Shown here: in pieces, positions 17,415 to 24,817 of the stretch
Numbering within the stretch: the stretch's first letter is position 1
How the letters are laid out: the number at the start of each line of letters is the position of its first letter
Source: an uncultured Mesonia sp.
GTDB taxonomy: Bacteria; Bacteroidota; Bacteroidia; Flavobacteriales; Flavobacteriaceae
Length of the DNA stretch: 64,000 nucleotides
Reading direction: 5' to 3'
Assembly (NCBI GenBank): GCA_947494545.1
Contig: CANLVH010000008.1
Coordinates: 1-64,000, forward strand
Program-made: the position numbers and the translations under genes
Notes under the pieces: model-generated
What the model was told of the DNA's origin: nothing
Seen by the model: only the letters and a program-made list of their open reading frames with translations
The model's database searches: none

Positions 17415-18251
17415 ATGAAAAAAGAAACCTTTAGGAGTTTTTACTTTTATATAAAGCCATTACAGCCCGGCACAGATATTCTTTTGGCAGAATTAAGCGA
17501 GCTTGGGTTCGACAGCTTTCGCCAAACAGACGATGGTTTAGAAGCTTATATTACTTCTAATAATTATAGAGAAGATATTCTAGACGAAGTTCCTATTTTA
17601 AAAAATCCGCATTTTACAATAACCCACACGGTGGCAGATTTAGAAAGTAAAAACTGGAATGAAGAATGGGAAAAGAACTTTTCGCCAATTCAAGTAGGCG
17701 ATAATTGTTTAATACGTGCGCCTTTTCACGACAAAAAAGAAGTAGAATTTGATATTATAATAGAGCCAAAAATGAGTTTTGGTACCGGACATCACGCCAC
17801 TACGCATATGATGGTCGAGCTTATTTTACGCGATAATTGGGAAGGAGAAAAACTCTTAGATATGGGTTGCGGTACAGGAGTATTAGCAATTTTAGCCGAG
17901 AAAAAAGGCGCCAAAAATATAGATGCCATAGATATTGATAATTGGTGTTATCAAAATACGTTAGAGAATGTAGAGCGCAATAACTGTAAGCATATTAAAG
18001 TTTACGAAGGTGGCGCAGAATTACTAAAAGGTAAAAAATACAGCAGCATAATTGCCAACATAAACAGAAATGTTTTATTAGAAGATTTGCCAGGTTACGC
18101 GGAAGCATTAGAAGCGGATGCAAAGCTTTTCTTAAGCGGATTTTATAAAGAAGATTTGCCAATCCTACAAGAAGCTTGTGAAAAATTGCATTTAAAATAC
18201 GAAGATCATTTAGAGCGCGATAAATGGATAGCCGCAAAATTTGTTAAATAG
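17415..18251 (+). CDS. prmA: Ribosomal protein L11 methyltransferase
   Basis: It methylates ribosomal protein L11 using S-adenosylmethionine. The N-terminal substrate-recognition domain (residues 1-110) ends near NWNEEWEKNFSPI. The methyltransferase fold follows with MSFGTGHHATT and the SAM loop LLDMGCGTGVLAI near 151-163. NPPY-like ANINRNVL is the variant usual for PrmA. At 278 residues it is slightly shorter than the E. coli enzyme (293). It sits between tpiA and clpS, a common flavobacterial order. Confidence 0.95.
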   Translation: MKKETFRSFYFYIKPLQPGTDILLAELSELGFDSFRQTDDGLEAYITSNNYREDILDEVPILKNPHFTITHTVADLESKNWNEEWEKNFSPIQVGDNCLIRAPFHDKKEVEFDIIIEPKMSFGTGHHATTHMMVELILRDNWEGEKLLDMGCGTGVLAILAEKKGAKNIDAIDIDNWCYQNTLENVERNNCKHIKVYEGGAELLKGKKYSSIIANINRNVLLEDLPGYAEALEADAKLFLSGFYKEDLPILQEACEKLHLKYEDHLERDKWIAAKFVK

Positions 18252-18301
18252 TTGATTGTAAAAAACTTATTTTATATTTTTAAAGCGGAAAAAGTAAAGT
18301 T

Positions 18302-18577
18302 ATGAGTGTTAAAGAAGAACTTTTAGAAGAAGTTTTAACCGAAACGAAAGAGAAAAAACAAAACGAAATTATTGTGTTTAACGATGAGGTAAACACCTTT
18401 GATCACGTAATCGAAATGCTTATAAAAATTTGCGAGCACGATGCTTTGCAAGCAGAACAATGTACGTTGCTTATTCATTATAAAGGCAAGTGCGGCGTAA
18501 AAACCGGCGATTACGAAGATTTAAAACCGCGCTGTTCTAAACTTTTGGAAGCAGGTATTAGTGCGGAAATTCAGTAA
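18302..18577 (+). CDS. clpS: ClpS, adaptor of the Clp protease
   Basis: It delivers proteins with destabilising N-terminal residues to ClpAP-type proteases. The 91-residue protein has a short charged N-terminal tail followed by the core VFNDEVNTFDHVIEML, where Asn-Asp and the hydrophobic pocket residues recognise the N-terminus of clients, and the conserved HYKGKCGVKTGDYEDL. It is the last gene of the tpiA-prmA-clpS string. Its spacing of 50 bases behind prmA allows a separate start of transcription. Confidence 0.94.
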   Translation: MSVKEELLEEVLTETKEKKQNEIIVFNDEVNTFDHVIEMLIKICEHDALQAEQCTLLIHYKGKCGVKTGDYEDLKPRCSKLLEAGISAEIQ

Positions 18578-18750
18578 AATGTTTTAACTAGTTTCAAAGT
18601 TAAAGCAAACATCGATTGAAATTTTATTTATACTCCTGTAAGGTTTCTAAGAAATCTCCCGGGAGTTTTTATTTTCTAGAGAACATATAAAGTCAAAAAA
18701 AAGCCTTGCAAGGAGTTTAAATTTTTTCAAGCGCATTTTCTTATAATTAC

Positions 18751-18763
18751 AGGAAATATTCCT
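18751..18763. promoter_or_regulatory. Operator 1 of the S24 repressor gene
   Basis: AGGAAATATTCCT is a near-palindrome (AGGAA-ATA-TTCCT). An almost identical copy starts exactly 42 bases downstream, four turns of the helix. Two copies in a 75-base region just before a repressor gene suggest autoregulation by that repressor. Confidence 0.65.
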
Positions 18764-18792
18764 TAATTTTGGTTTTTATCCAAGATGTTTTT

Positions 18793-18805
18793 AGGAAATA
18801 TTCCA
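18793..18805. promoter_or_regulatory. Operator 2, overlapping the promoter of the S24 repressor gene
   Basis: AGGAAATATTCCA matches operator 1 at 12 of 13 bases. It ends 9 bases before the -7 box, so a bound repressor would cover the -33 to -10 region and block RNA polymerase. Confidence 0.65.
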
Positions 18806-18814
18806 TTTTAAAAC

Positions 18815-18822
18815 TATATTTG
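18815..18822 (+). promoter_or_regulatory. -7 box of the S24 repressor gene, suggesting a leaderless mRNA
   Basis: TATATTTG ends only four bases before the ATG at 18827. With the usual -7 to start-site distance, transcription would begin at or next to the start codon, leaving no ribosome binding site. Confidence 0.55.
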
Positions 18823-18826
18823 AGGT

Positions 18827-19585
18827 ATGGATGTAAATATAGAAATAAAACGTTTTAAAGAAATTAGAGAAGATAACCAGTTTACCCAAACTGAATTTGC
18901 AGAAAAACTTGGCATTAAATCTTCTACAGCAGATATAGAAAGAGGTCGTACCAAACTTTCTGGTATTGTAGTTACAGAACTTTTACGACAATTTGGGGTT
19001 AATCCACTTTGGTTGTTTGGTAAAAGTCACCAAAAATTCTTAAATCTTTATAAAGTAGATACAATGCCAAAGGTAATTACCCTTAACTCGCAAGAAGACG
19101 AGAATATTATGATGGTAAACCAACGTGCGGTGGCCGGGTATCCGCATAATATTCAAGATGTAGAATGGTATAAGCAATTGCCGGCGTTTGACTTCCCGTT
19201 ACCGCAATACCGTAACGCAACTTACAGAGGTTTCCAGATAGAAGGCGATAGTATGCTCCCAAACTTACGTCCCGATGATTGGGTTTTGGCTAAAGCTGTT
19301 CCCGCTATTAGCGAAGCCTCAGACCATAAAATATATGTAGTAGTAATGCACGATACCGTTGTGGTGAAAAAATTGCATAAATTACCCGATCCTTCTAAAA
19401 TTAGATTGGTTTCCTTAAACGAAGAATACGCACCTTTTGAAGTAGAGGTTTCCGATATTCAAGAACTATGGCAAGTAAACTCTAAACTAACTTTTAATTT
19501 AGAAAGTAATACAGGAAATAGCGTTTTACGCGAATTGCAAGCGTCTATGGAAGAATTAAAAGCACAGATAAAAGCTAATAATTAG
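18827..19585 (+). CDS. XRE-family repressor with S24 (LexA/CI-type) self-cleavage domain
   Basis: A DNA-binding repressor that should cut itself when RecA is activated, as LexA and phage CI do. Residues 1-65 form the helix-turn-helix (QTEFAEKLGIKSSTADIERGR). The protease part carries the Ala103-Gly104 bond in AVAGYP, Ser142 in GDSMLP, and Lys181 in VVVKKL: cleavage site, nucleophile and base in correct order. At 252 residues it is longer than LexA. It has two likely operators and an overlapping promoter in front. No phage or polymerase gene adjoins, so it may be a chromosomal SOS-type regulator. Targets other than itself are unknown. Confidence 0.88.
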   Translation: MDVNIEIKRFKEIREDNQFTQTEFAEKLGIKSSTADIERGRTKLSGIVVTELLRQFGVNPLWLFGKSHQKFLNLYKVDTMPKVITLNSQEDENIMMVNQRAVAGYPHNIQDVEWYKQLPAFDFPLPQYRNATYRGFQIEGDSMLPNLRPDDWVLAKAVPAISEASDHKIYVVVMHDTVVVKKLHKLPDPSKIRLVSLNEEYAPFEVEVSDIQELWQVNSKLTFNLESNTGNSVLRELQASMEELKAQIKANN

Positions 19586-19615
19586 TAATTATATAGGCTT
19601 AAAACTAACCTTGTT

Positions 19616-20431
19616 TTATTTTTCGGGATACCAGTCTAATAAAATTATCTCTATTTTAGGATTATTGGTGCTAACAATGTTTTTAAATTTTTCTATATCG
19701 CTAAACCCTTCTTTTCCTCTATAGTGATAGGGATAGACTTTGTGTGGTTTGAAATCTAAAACTGCATCTGCGGCGTCTTCTACCGTCATTGTATACGGCA
19801 AATTCATAGGAACAAAAGCTATATTTATATCTTTTAAATTACGCATTTCAGGAATGTCTTCTGTGTCGCCGGCTATATAAACGCGTTTGTCTTTTTCTTG
19901 CAATAAATAACCGTTTCCTCTTCCTTTTGGATGCATGCTCTCTGCAGACTCGGGTAAATTATACATCGGCAAAGCTTTTATTACGCTACCACCTAAAGTA
20001 ATTTCTTCAAAATTATTTAAAACCTTTGTTTGCTTTTTTAAAGCAGGCGGTAATTTATTGGTAACTGCATTGGGCGAAATTATTTTTGTGTTGGAAGTAA
20101 TTAATGTTTGTAAAATTTCTACTTGTAAATGATCGGGATGAATGTCTGTAAGTAGAATAACATCCGGCTTCTGAAAATCTGTGTAAGAATCTGCAGCGCC
20201 AACCGGATCTACATAAATCACTTTTTCAAAAAAGTGCAAAACAAAAGAAGCGTGCTCTACGGGGTGCACGCTTATATAATCTTTTTTGGCATCTAATGAT
20301 TGCGATTCTTGTCCGGCCGGCGCACTAATTGGGTTTCGGTTGTCTTTTGGAGCTTCTTTGCACGAAAATAAAGCCATCAAAACACAGCAGAACCCAACTA
20401 AACTTTTCTTTAAACTAAAATTAATCATCAT
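19616..20431 (-). CDS. Lipoprotein of the metallo-beta-lactamase fold (UlaG-like)
   Basis: A predicted metal-dependent hydrolase anchored as a lipoprotein. The signal peptide ends in lipobox ALFSC (Cys near 23). The fold shows HPVEHASFVL, then TDIHPDHLQVE (a variant of HxHxDH in which the first His is replaced by Thr-Asp), AGDTEDIPEM and YPYHYRGKEG. Similar UlaG-like proteins hydrolyse lactones or phosphoesters; the substrate here is unknown. Its start overlaps the end of the hutG-like gene by about 8-11 bases (ATG at 20431 or 20428), so it belongs to the hut operon. Confidence 0.82.
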   Translation of the reverse strand: MMINFSLKKSLVGFCCVLMALFSCKEAPKDNRNPISAPAGQESQSLDAKKDYISVHPVEHASFVLHFFEKVIYVDPVGAADSYTDFQKPDVILLTDIHPDHLQVEILQTLITSNTKIISPNAVTNKLPPALKKQTKVLNNFEEITLGGSVIKALPMYNLPESAESMHPKGRGNGYLLQEKDKRVYIAGDTEDIPEMRNLKDINIAFVPMNLPYTMTVEDAADAVLDFKPHKVYPYHYRGKEGFSDIEKFKNIVSTNNPKIEIILLDWYPEK

Positions 20432-21413
20432 CTCTTATAAAATCGGAAACAAAATAGCTTAAAGCTTTTCCTACATTATTATTGTCTTTTGGCACTGCTT
20501 CGCATAAATGCATATATAAAACTTCTTGTTTTCTGCAAATTTTTATAAAGCTACGCACTTCGTTAATGCTAAAACCGGTTGGACTTTTGGCGCTGCTTTC
20601 AAAATTTTCTATAGCATCGCAATCAATTTCTAACCCAAACTGATTTTGAACAAAATCTGCCGAAGTTTTAAATTTTATCAATTTATCTATTGTAGTAAGA
20701 TGAATATATTCTTCAAAAAGCGAATATTTTATCTTTTTGGAAGCTTCCATATCATCAAAAATATAATAGGGCGTGTAGTTTTTGTGCAAACCAATAATAT
20801 TGTAGCGGTTTAAATAACCTTCTTTAATGGCATAGCTAAAACCATTTCCGCTATGACGGTAATCACACAGTCGCAAATCTGTATGCGCGTCTATATTCAT
20901 TACATTTATAGGACGATCTAAAGCTTTAGAAACTCCTTTAATATTGCCAAAAGCGTTGTTATGACCGCCGCCAATAATTACCGGTATTTTTCCTGCTCTT
21001 ACCGTCTGGTAAACAACTTCTGTAACTATAGTGTCTATTTTGGCAACAATTTCTCCCAATTTTTCTTCAGGATTTTCTTCTTTTTCTACAAGATAATTGG
21101 CATCGTTTAAAAAACCGTCGCAATCTATTTGACCTAAGATTATGCAATTATCGGGTTGGTTATGCGGATTTATTTGAATATTTAAAAATGCTTTAAGGAA
21201 TTCTTTCCAGGCATTTTTAGTTCCTTTTTTACCAAAATTAGCCTGAACACCAATATCTTCCGGAATACCAATAATGGCATATTTTGCTTTATTTTGTTCT
21301 AAGGCTTCAAAAGAATTTACCTGCGTAAGCGCTTCCCCAAATTTAGTTTCGCCTTTGCGGGGATTGCAATATGCGCTAAGTTCTTCGTGGGTAAAAAAAT
21401 TAAATTTTTCCAT
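20421..21413 (-). CDS. hutG: Formimidoylglutamase-like protein of the arginase family
   Basis: Probably the last step of histidine breakdown: formimidoylglutamate to glutamate and formamide. The manganese-binding blocks of the ureohydrolase fold are present: GGGHNNAFGN, DAHTDLR and EIDCDAIE. The 330-residue length and an N-terminal part of about 45 residues before the fold suit the Bacteroidota form. It lies 3 bases behind hutI, which strongly supports the hut assignment over agmatinase or arginase. The genes for the first two steps (hutH, hutU) are not in this window. Confidence 0.85.
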   Translation of the reverse strand: MEKFNFFTHEELSAYCNPRKGETKFGEALTQVNSFEALEQNKAKYAIIGIPEDIGVQANFGKKGTKNAWKEFLKAFLNIQINPHNQPDNCIILGQIDCDGFLNDANYLVEKEENPEEKLGEIVAKIDTIVTEVVYQTVRAGKIPVIIGGGHNNAFGNIKGVSKALDRPINVMNIDAHTDLRLCDYRHSGNGFSYAIKEGYLNRYNIIGLHKNYTPYYIFDDMEASKKIKYSLFEEYIHLTTIDKLIKFKTSADFVQNQFGLEIDCDAIENFESSAKSPTGFSINEVRSFIKICRKQEVLYMHLCEAVPKDNNNVGKALSYFVSDFIRDDD

Positions 21414-21415
21414 AG

Positions 21416-22657
21416 CTATAAAATTGTTTTTCCACCGAGTAAAATTTTATCGATGTGGTTAGAACCGAAGGCATAAGGTAAAAAGCCGTAAGAAGGTACT
21501 TTTTTAGTTAGAATCAGGTTTGCTTTTTTACCGCGCGTTATACTGCCGTGCGTTTTTTCTAATCCCATAGCGTGGGCAGCGTTTAGTGTAGCCGCGTTTA
21601 TAGCTTCTTCCGGTGTCATATTCATTTTTATACAAGCCAAAGAAAGTACTAAGTTCATATTTCCGCTTGGCGTGCTACCGGGATTATAATCTGTTGCCAA
21701 AGCCAATGGCAAACCAGCATCTATAATTTTTCTAGCGGGCGTGTACGGAATGCTTAAAAACAACGAGCAAGATGGCAAGGCTACCGGAATTGTAGTTCCT
21801 GTTTTTAAAGCTTCCAAATCGTCATCTGTCAAAACTTCTAAATGGTCTACGCTTAAGCAGTTATAATCTACACCGGTTTTAATGCCGCCAATAGAATTAA
21901 ATTGGTTTACGTGAATCTTTCCTTGCAAGCCGTAATTGTTGCCGGCATCTAAAATGCGTTCGGTGTCTTTTACGGTGAAATAGCCGTCTTCACAAAAAAT
22001 ATCTATATAATCTGCCAGTTTTTCTTCTGCTATTTTAGGCAACATATCTTCTATAATATGAGAAATATAAGCCTCCCGATCATTTTTAAATTTTGGTGGT
22101 AAAGCGTGGGCTCCTAAAAAAGTAGCTTTTATAGAAATAGGGTAGGCTTGTTTTAAACGTTTAATTACGCGAAGCATCTTTAATTCGGCTTCGGTAGTAA
22201 GGCCGTAACCAGATTTTATTTCTATAGCGCCGGTTCCTAATTGAATTACTTCTTCCAAACGCGTCAAAGATTCTTTATATAATTGCTCTTCAGAAGTTTC
22301 TTGTAGTTTTTTAGCACTGTTTACAATACCGCCACCTTTTTTTGCAATCTCTTCGTAGGTTAGTCCTTTTATGCGATCTACAAATTCTTGTTCTCGGTTT
22401 CCAGCATAAACCAAATGCGTATGTGAGTCTACCCAAGAAGGTAATATCATTTTTCCCGAAGCATCAATAGTTAAATCGCGCTCTAGTTTTTCTGGTATAG
22501 ATTGCATTTCGCCAAAATCTGCAATAATATCATCTTCTACCAATAACCAGGCATTGTCTATAACCGGCAAATCTTGCATTGCTTTTCCTTTTATTAAAGT
22601 TTCAGATTCTTGCCGTACTTGTAGTAGTCCTTTTATATTTTTAAATAGTGTTTTCAT
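21416..22657 (-). CDS. hutI: Imidazolonepropionase
   Basis: It hydrolyses imidazolonepropionate to formimidoylglutamate, the third step of histidine degradation. The amidohydrolase metal site shows DSHTHLVYAGNRE near 78-90; substrate-binding EIKSGYGLTTE is near 147-157; the later metal ligands lie in HVNQFNSIGG and ATDYNPGS. The length of 413 residues is normal. It heads the minus-strand operon hutI, hutG-like and UlaG-like lipoprotein. It diverges from the peroxiredoxin gene. Confidence 0.96.
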   Translation of the reverse strand: MKTLFKNIKGLLQVRQESETLIKGKAMQDLPVIDNAWLLVEDDIIADFGEMQSIPEKLERDLTIDASGKMILPSWVDSHTHLVYAGNREQEFVDRIKGLTYEEIAKKGGGIVNSAKKLQETSEEQLYKESLTRLEEVIQLGTGAIEIKSGYGLTTEAELKMLRVIKRLKQAYPISIKATFLGAHALPPKFKNDREAYISHIIEDMLPKIAEEKLADYIDIFCEDGYFTVKDTERILDAGNNYGLQGKIHVNQFNSIGGIKTGVDYNCLSVDHLEVLTDDDLEALKTGTTIPVALPSCSLFLSIPYTPARKIIDAGLPLALATDYNPGSTPSGNMNLVLSLACIKMNMTPEEAINAATLNAAHAMGLEKTHGSITRGKKANLILTKKVPSYGFLPYAFGSNHIDKILLGGKTIL

Positions 22658-22805
22658 AAGTTTAAAGATATAAAAAATATTGCCATAGCCTATAAAAAAT
22701 CCTTGGGATTCCCTATAAAACCTATAATTATAACTTTACGTTATGGATTATTTTAGCGTCGATAGCTTTTCTTTATTGTTAGATAAATATTTGTGAGCAA
22801 TATTC

Positions 22806-22837
22806 TTGCTTTTTACTCCAAAATAATTATATTTTTG
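22806..22837 (+). promoter_or_regulatory. Promoter of the peroxiredoxin gene
   Basis: TTG (22806-22808) and TATTTTTG (22830-22837) are separated by 21 bases. The transcript would carry a leader of about 35 bases before the ATG at 22879. Confidence 0.65.
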
Positions 22838-22878
22838 TTGGTGAATAAAACGAATTAATAACTTAAAAATAAAAAACT

Positions 22879-23517
22879 ATGTCAATTGTAGGAAAAAAAT
22901 TTCCGGATTTAACGGTAAATGCGATGAACGAAATGGGTGATACTTTCACCATTAATGTTTTGGAAGAAGCTAAGAAAAATAACAAGAAAGTTGTTTTGTT
23001 CTGGTACCCAAAAGATTTTACGTACGTATGCCCAACAGAGTTGCACGCATTTCAAGAAAAATTAGCAGAGTTTGAAAAAAGAAATACTATGGTAATTGGT
23101 GCTTCTTGTGATACCCCAGAAGTGCATTTTGCGTGGTTAAATACACCAAAAGACGATGGTGGGATAGAAGGTGTAACTTATCCTATCTTAGCAGATTCTA
23201 ACCGTAACTTAAGTTCTAGATTAGGTATTTTAGATATTGAAAATGAACGTTACGATGATGAAACCGGCGCAATTACAGTAGATGGAGACAATGTGACTTT
23301 TCGTGCAACTTATCTTATAGATGAAGAAGGAACCGTTTTTCACGAAGGTGTAAATCATATGCCATTAGGAAGAAACGTAAGTGAATTCTTAAGAATGATT
23401 GATGCTTATTCGCACGTACAAAAGCACGGTGAAGTTTGTCCTGCAAACTGGGAAGAAGGAAAAGACGCTATGAAAGCAGACAGTAAAGGAGTTGCTTCTT
23501 ACTTGTCTTCTCACTAA
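22879..23517 (+). CDS. ahpC: Typical 2-Cys peroxiredoxin (AhpC/Prx1 type)
   Basis: A cytoplasmic peroxidase that reduces hydrogen peroxide and organic peroxides. The peroxidatic Cys is C51 in DFTYVCPTEL and the resolving Cys is C187 in GEVCPANW, so it works as a typical 2-Cys enzyme. The length is 212 residues. A small thioredoxin gene follows after a strong hairpin and may be its electron donor; no ahpF is nearby. Confidence 0.95.
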   Translation: MSIVGKKFPDLTVNAMNEMGDTFTINVLEEAKKNNKKVVLFWYPKDFTYVCPTELHAFQEKLAEFEKRNTMVIGASCDTPEVHFAWLNTPKDDGGIEGVTYPILADSNRNLSSRLGILDIENERYDDETGAITVDGDNVTFRATYLIDEEGTVFHEGVNHMPLGRNVSEFLRMIDAYSHVQKHGEVCPANWEEGKDAMKADSKGVASYLSSH

Positions 23518-23531
23518 TAAAAATAGAGTAT

Positions 23532-23566
23532 AATCTTTTTCCGGATACATTATCCGGAAAAAGATT
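23532..23566 (+). other. Perfect 16-base-pair hairpin between ahpC and the thioredoxin gene
   Basis: AATCTTTTTCCGGATA (23532-23547) pairs completely with TATCCGGAAAAAGATT (23551-23566) around a three-base loop. No T-run follows, so it is more likely an mRNA stabiliser or partial terminator that makes ahpC RNA more abundant than the downstream RNA. Confidence 0.7.
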
Positions 23567-23583
23567 TAACCAAAAAAATTGCT

Positions 23584-23898
23584 ATGATGAAAGAATTAGA
23601 AAAAGATAATTTGGCAGAAGTAATTAACGAGAAAGACACTGTTGTAGTACAGTATATGGCTACTTGGTGTGGCAACTGCCGCGTGATGAAGCCAAAATTT
23701 AAAAAATTGGCAAAAGAGAATGAGAATGCAGAATTTTTATTGGTAAATGCCGAAAAATTTCCGGAATCGAGAAAATTGGCTACCGTAGATAATCTGCCAA
23801 CATTCGCTGCTTTTAAAAACGGCAAATTTGTAAACCAGGTACAAACCAATAAATTTGAATCTTTAAAAGAATTAGTAAATGAAGTTACCAGTAATTAG
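23584..23898 (+). CDS. Small thioredoxin-family protein
   Basis: A 104-residue cytoplasmic thioredoxin. The active site is ATWCGNCRVMKP, with C29 and C32 separated by Gly-Asn rather than the usual Gly-Pro. The cis-Pro is in DNLPTFAAF. There is no signal peptide. Two ATG codons in a row (23584, 23587) are possible starts. Its place behind ahpC suggests it hands electrons to the peroxiredoxin, but this is inference. The next gene overlaps its end by 20 bases. Confidence 0.9.
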   Translation: MMKELEKDNLAEVINEKDTVVVQYMATWCGNCRVMKPKFKKLAKENENAEFLLVNAEKFPESRKLATVDNLPTFAAFKNGKFVNQVQTNKFESLKELVNEVTSN

Positions 23899-24127
23899 AC
23901 ATTTGCAAAAGAACAACGATAAAGAAAGTCTACAGAAATCTGTAGGAGTTTTAGAGTCGTTTACAGAACATCGAGCTTGCAAAGAAAAAGAGATGGATGT
24001 TATTGGCGAGTTGCTTACTAATGTTTGCGGCGCCATAGAAGTACACGAAATGATAGAAGACGGGATGGAAGAAAAAGATGCAGCCAATGCATTTGCCCAA
24101 AAAGTTATGGGCTCTATAGACCGTTAA
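23879..24127 (+). CDS. Small conserved protein following thioredoxin (possibly DUF6952)
   Basis: An 82-residue, mostly helical, acidic protein without signal peptide or membrane segment. I believe it belongs to the Bacteroidota family named DUF6952, from memory. It contains two Cys (CKEKEM and NVCGA). Its first 20 bases overlap the end of the thioredoxin gene, a sign of translational coupling and a shared redox-related role. Function is unknown. Confidence 0.75.
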   Translation: MKLPVIRHLQKNNDKESLQKSVGVLESFTEHRACKEKEMDVIGELLTNVCGAIEVHEMIEDGMEEKDAANAFAQKVMGSIDR

Positions 24128-24168
24128 TTAAGCTAAGTTTTTAATTAGCTACATTTTATAAAGATAGA

Positions 24169-24200
24169 AGACCTGCCATTTTGCGCAGGTCTTTTTTTTT
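24169..24200 (+). terminator. Terminator of the ahpC-thioredoxin operon
   Basis: AGACCTGC (24169-24176) pairs with GCAGGTCT (24185-24192), followed by a run of T to 24200. Confidence 0.9.
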
Positions 24201-24332
24201 ATTTTCAACACGCAAAATTGCAATTGGTTTTTTAAAGGTTGCTTATTTTTATAATTTTCAATAAAAAAGCTTCTAAGGTTTATAAAGATATTTGTTTACC
24301 TTTATTGCGCGCCAATTACAAAAAACAGTGTT

Positions 24333-24704
24333 ATGAAAAATTCGTTTCTGGGTAAACGCATAAAAAGCGTTAAATATGCCACTTATGGGGCATTTTTATT
24401 GCTTAAGAAAGAACCCAGTATACAAGTTCAAACTAGTATTGGCGTGTTGGTTACCATTGCAGGATTTTATTTTGAAATTAGTAGAGAAGAATGGTTGGCG
24501 CAAACCCTTGCCATAGCATTAGTTCTAGGTTTAGAAGGCGCTAATACGGCTATTGAAGCAATAGCAGATTTTATTCATCCCGATTTTCATTTCAAAATAG
24601 GCCGAATAAAAGATTTGGCGGCCGGCGCAGTTTTTTTGGCTGCGATATTGGCAGTAGTTATTGGAATTATTATCTACCTTCCTTATATTCAACACAGTTT
24701 TTAA
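24333..24704 (+). CDS. Diacylglycerol kinase family membrane protein
   Basis: A small inner-membrane kinase of the DgkA/undecaprenol kinase family that phosphorylates lipid alcohols. The 123 residues show three membrane segments (about 35-50, 57-77 and 92-117). The conserved catalytic stretch GLEGANTAIEAIADFIHPDFH is close to the EMxNTAIE motif, with Gly-Ala in place of Met. KDLAAGAVFLAA is also conserved. It stands alone between two terminated units. Confidence 0.88.
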   Translation: MKNSFLGKRIKSVKYATYGAFLLLKKEPSIQVQTSIGVLVTIAGFYFEISREEWLAQTLAIALVLGLEGANTAIEAIADFIHPDFHFKIGRIKDLAAGAVFLAAILAVVIGIIIYLPYIQHSF

Positions 24705-24786
24705 AATTTAAAAATGCCTAAGCAAAAGTCTATATTGTTTTAAAAAAAGAGAATGCCAATATAGGTTTTCAATTAAAGGGAATTTG

Positions 24787-24794
24787 TACTTTTG
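24787..24794 (+). promoter_or_regulatory. -7 box of the ftsK operon
   Basis: TACTTTTG lies 23 bases before the ftsK start. No clear -33 element. Confidence 0.45.
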
Positions 24795-24817
24795 CGCTTT
24801 ATATATAAACAAAATTA

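Noticed and set aside
18632..18670. Terminator behind clpS
   Set aside because: ACTCC and GGGAGT with T residues behind look like a terminator, but the stem is only five bases across a long loop, and CTCCCGGGAG has no loop; too weak to list.
18827..19585. Prophage around the S24 repressor
   Set aside because: CI-like repressors often mark prophages, but the neighbours (clpS, UlaG-like lipoprotein, hut genes) are chromosomal and no phage gene is present.
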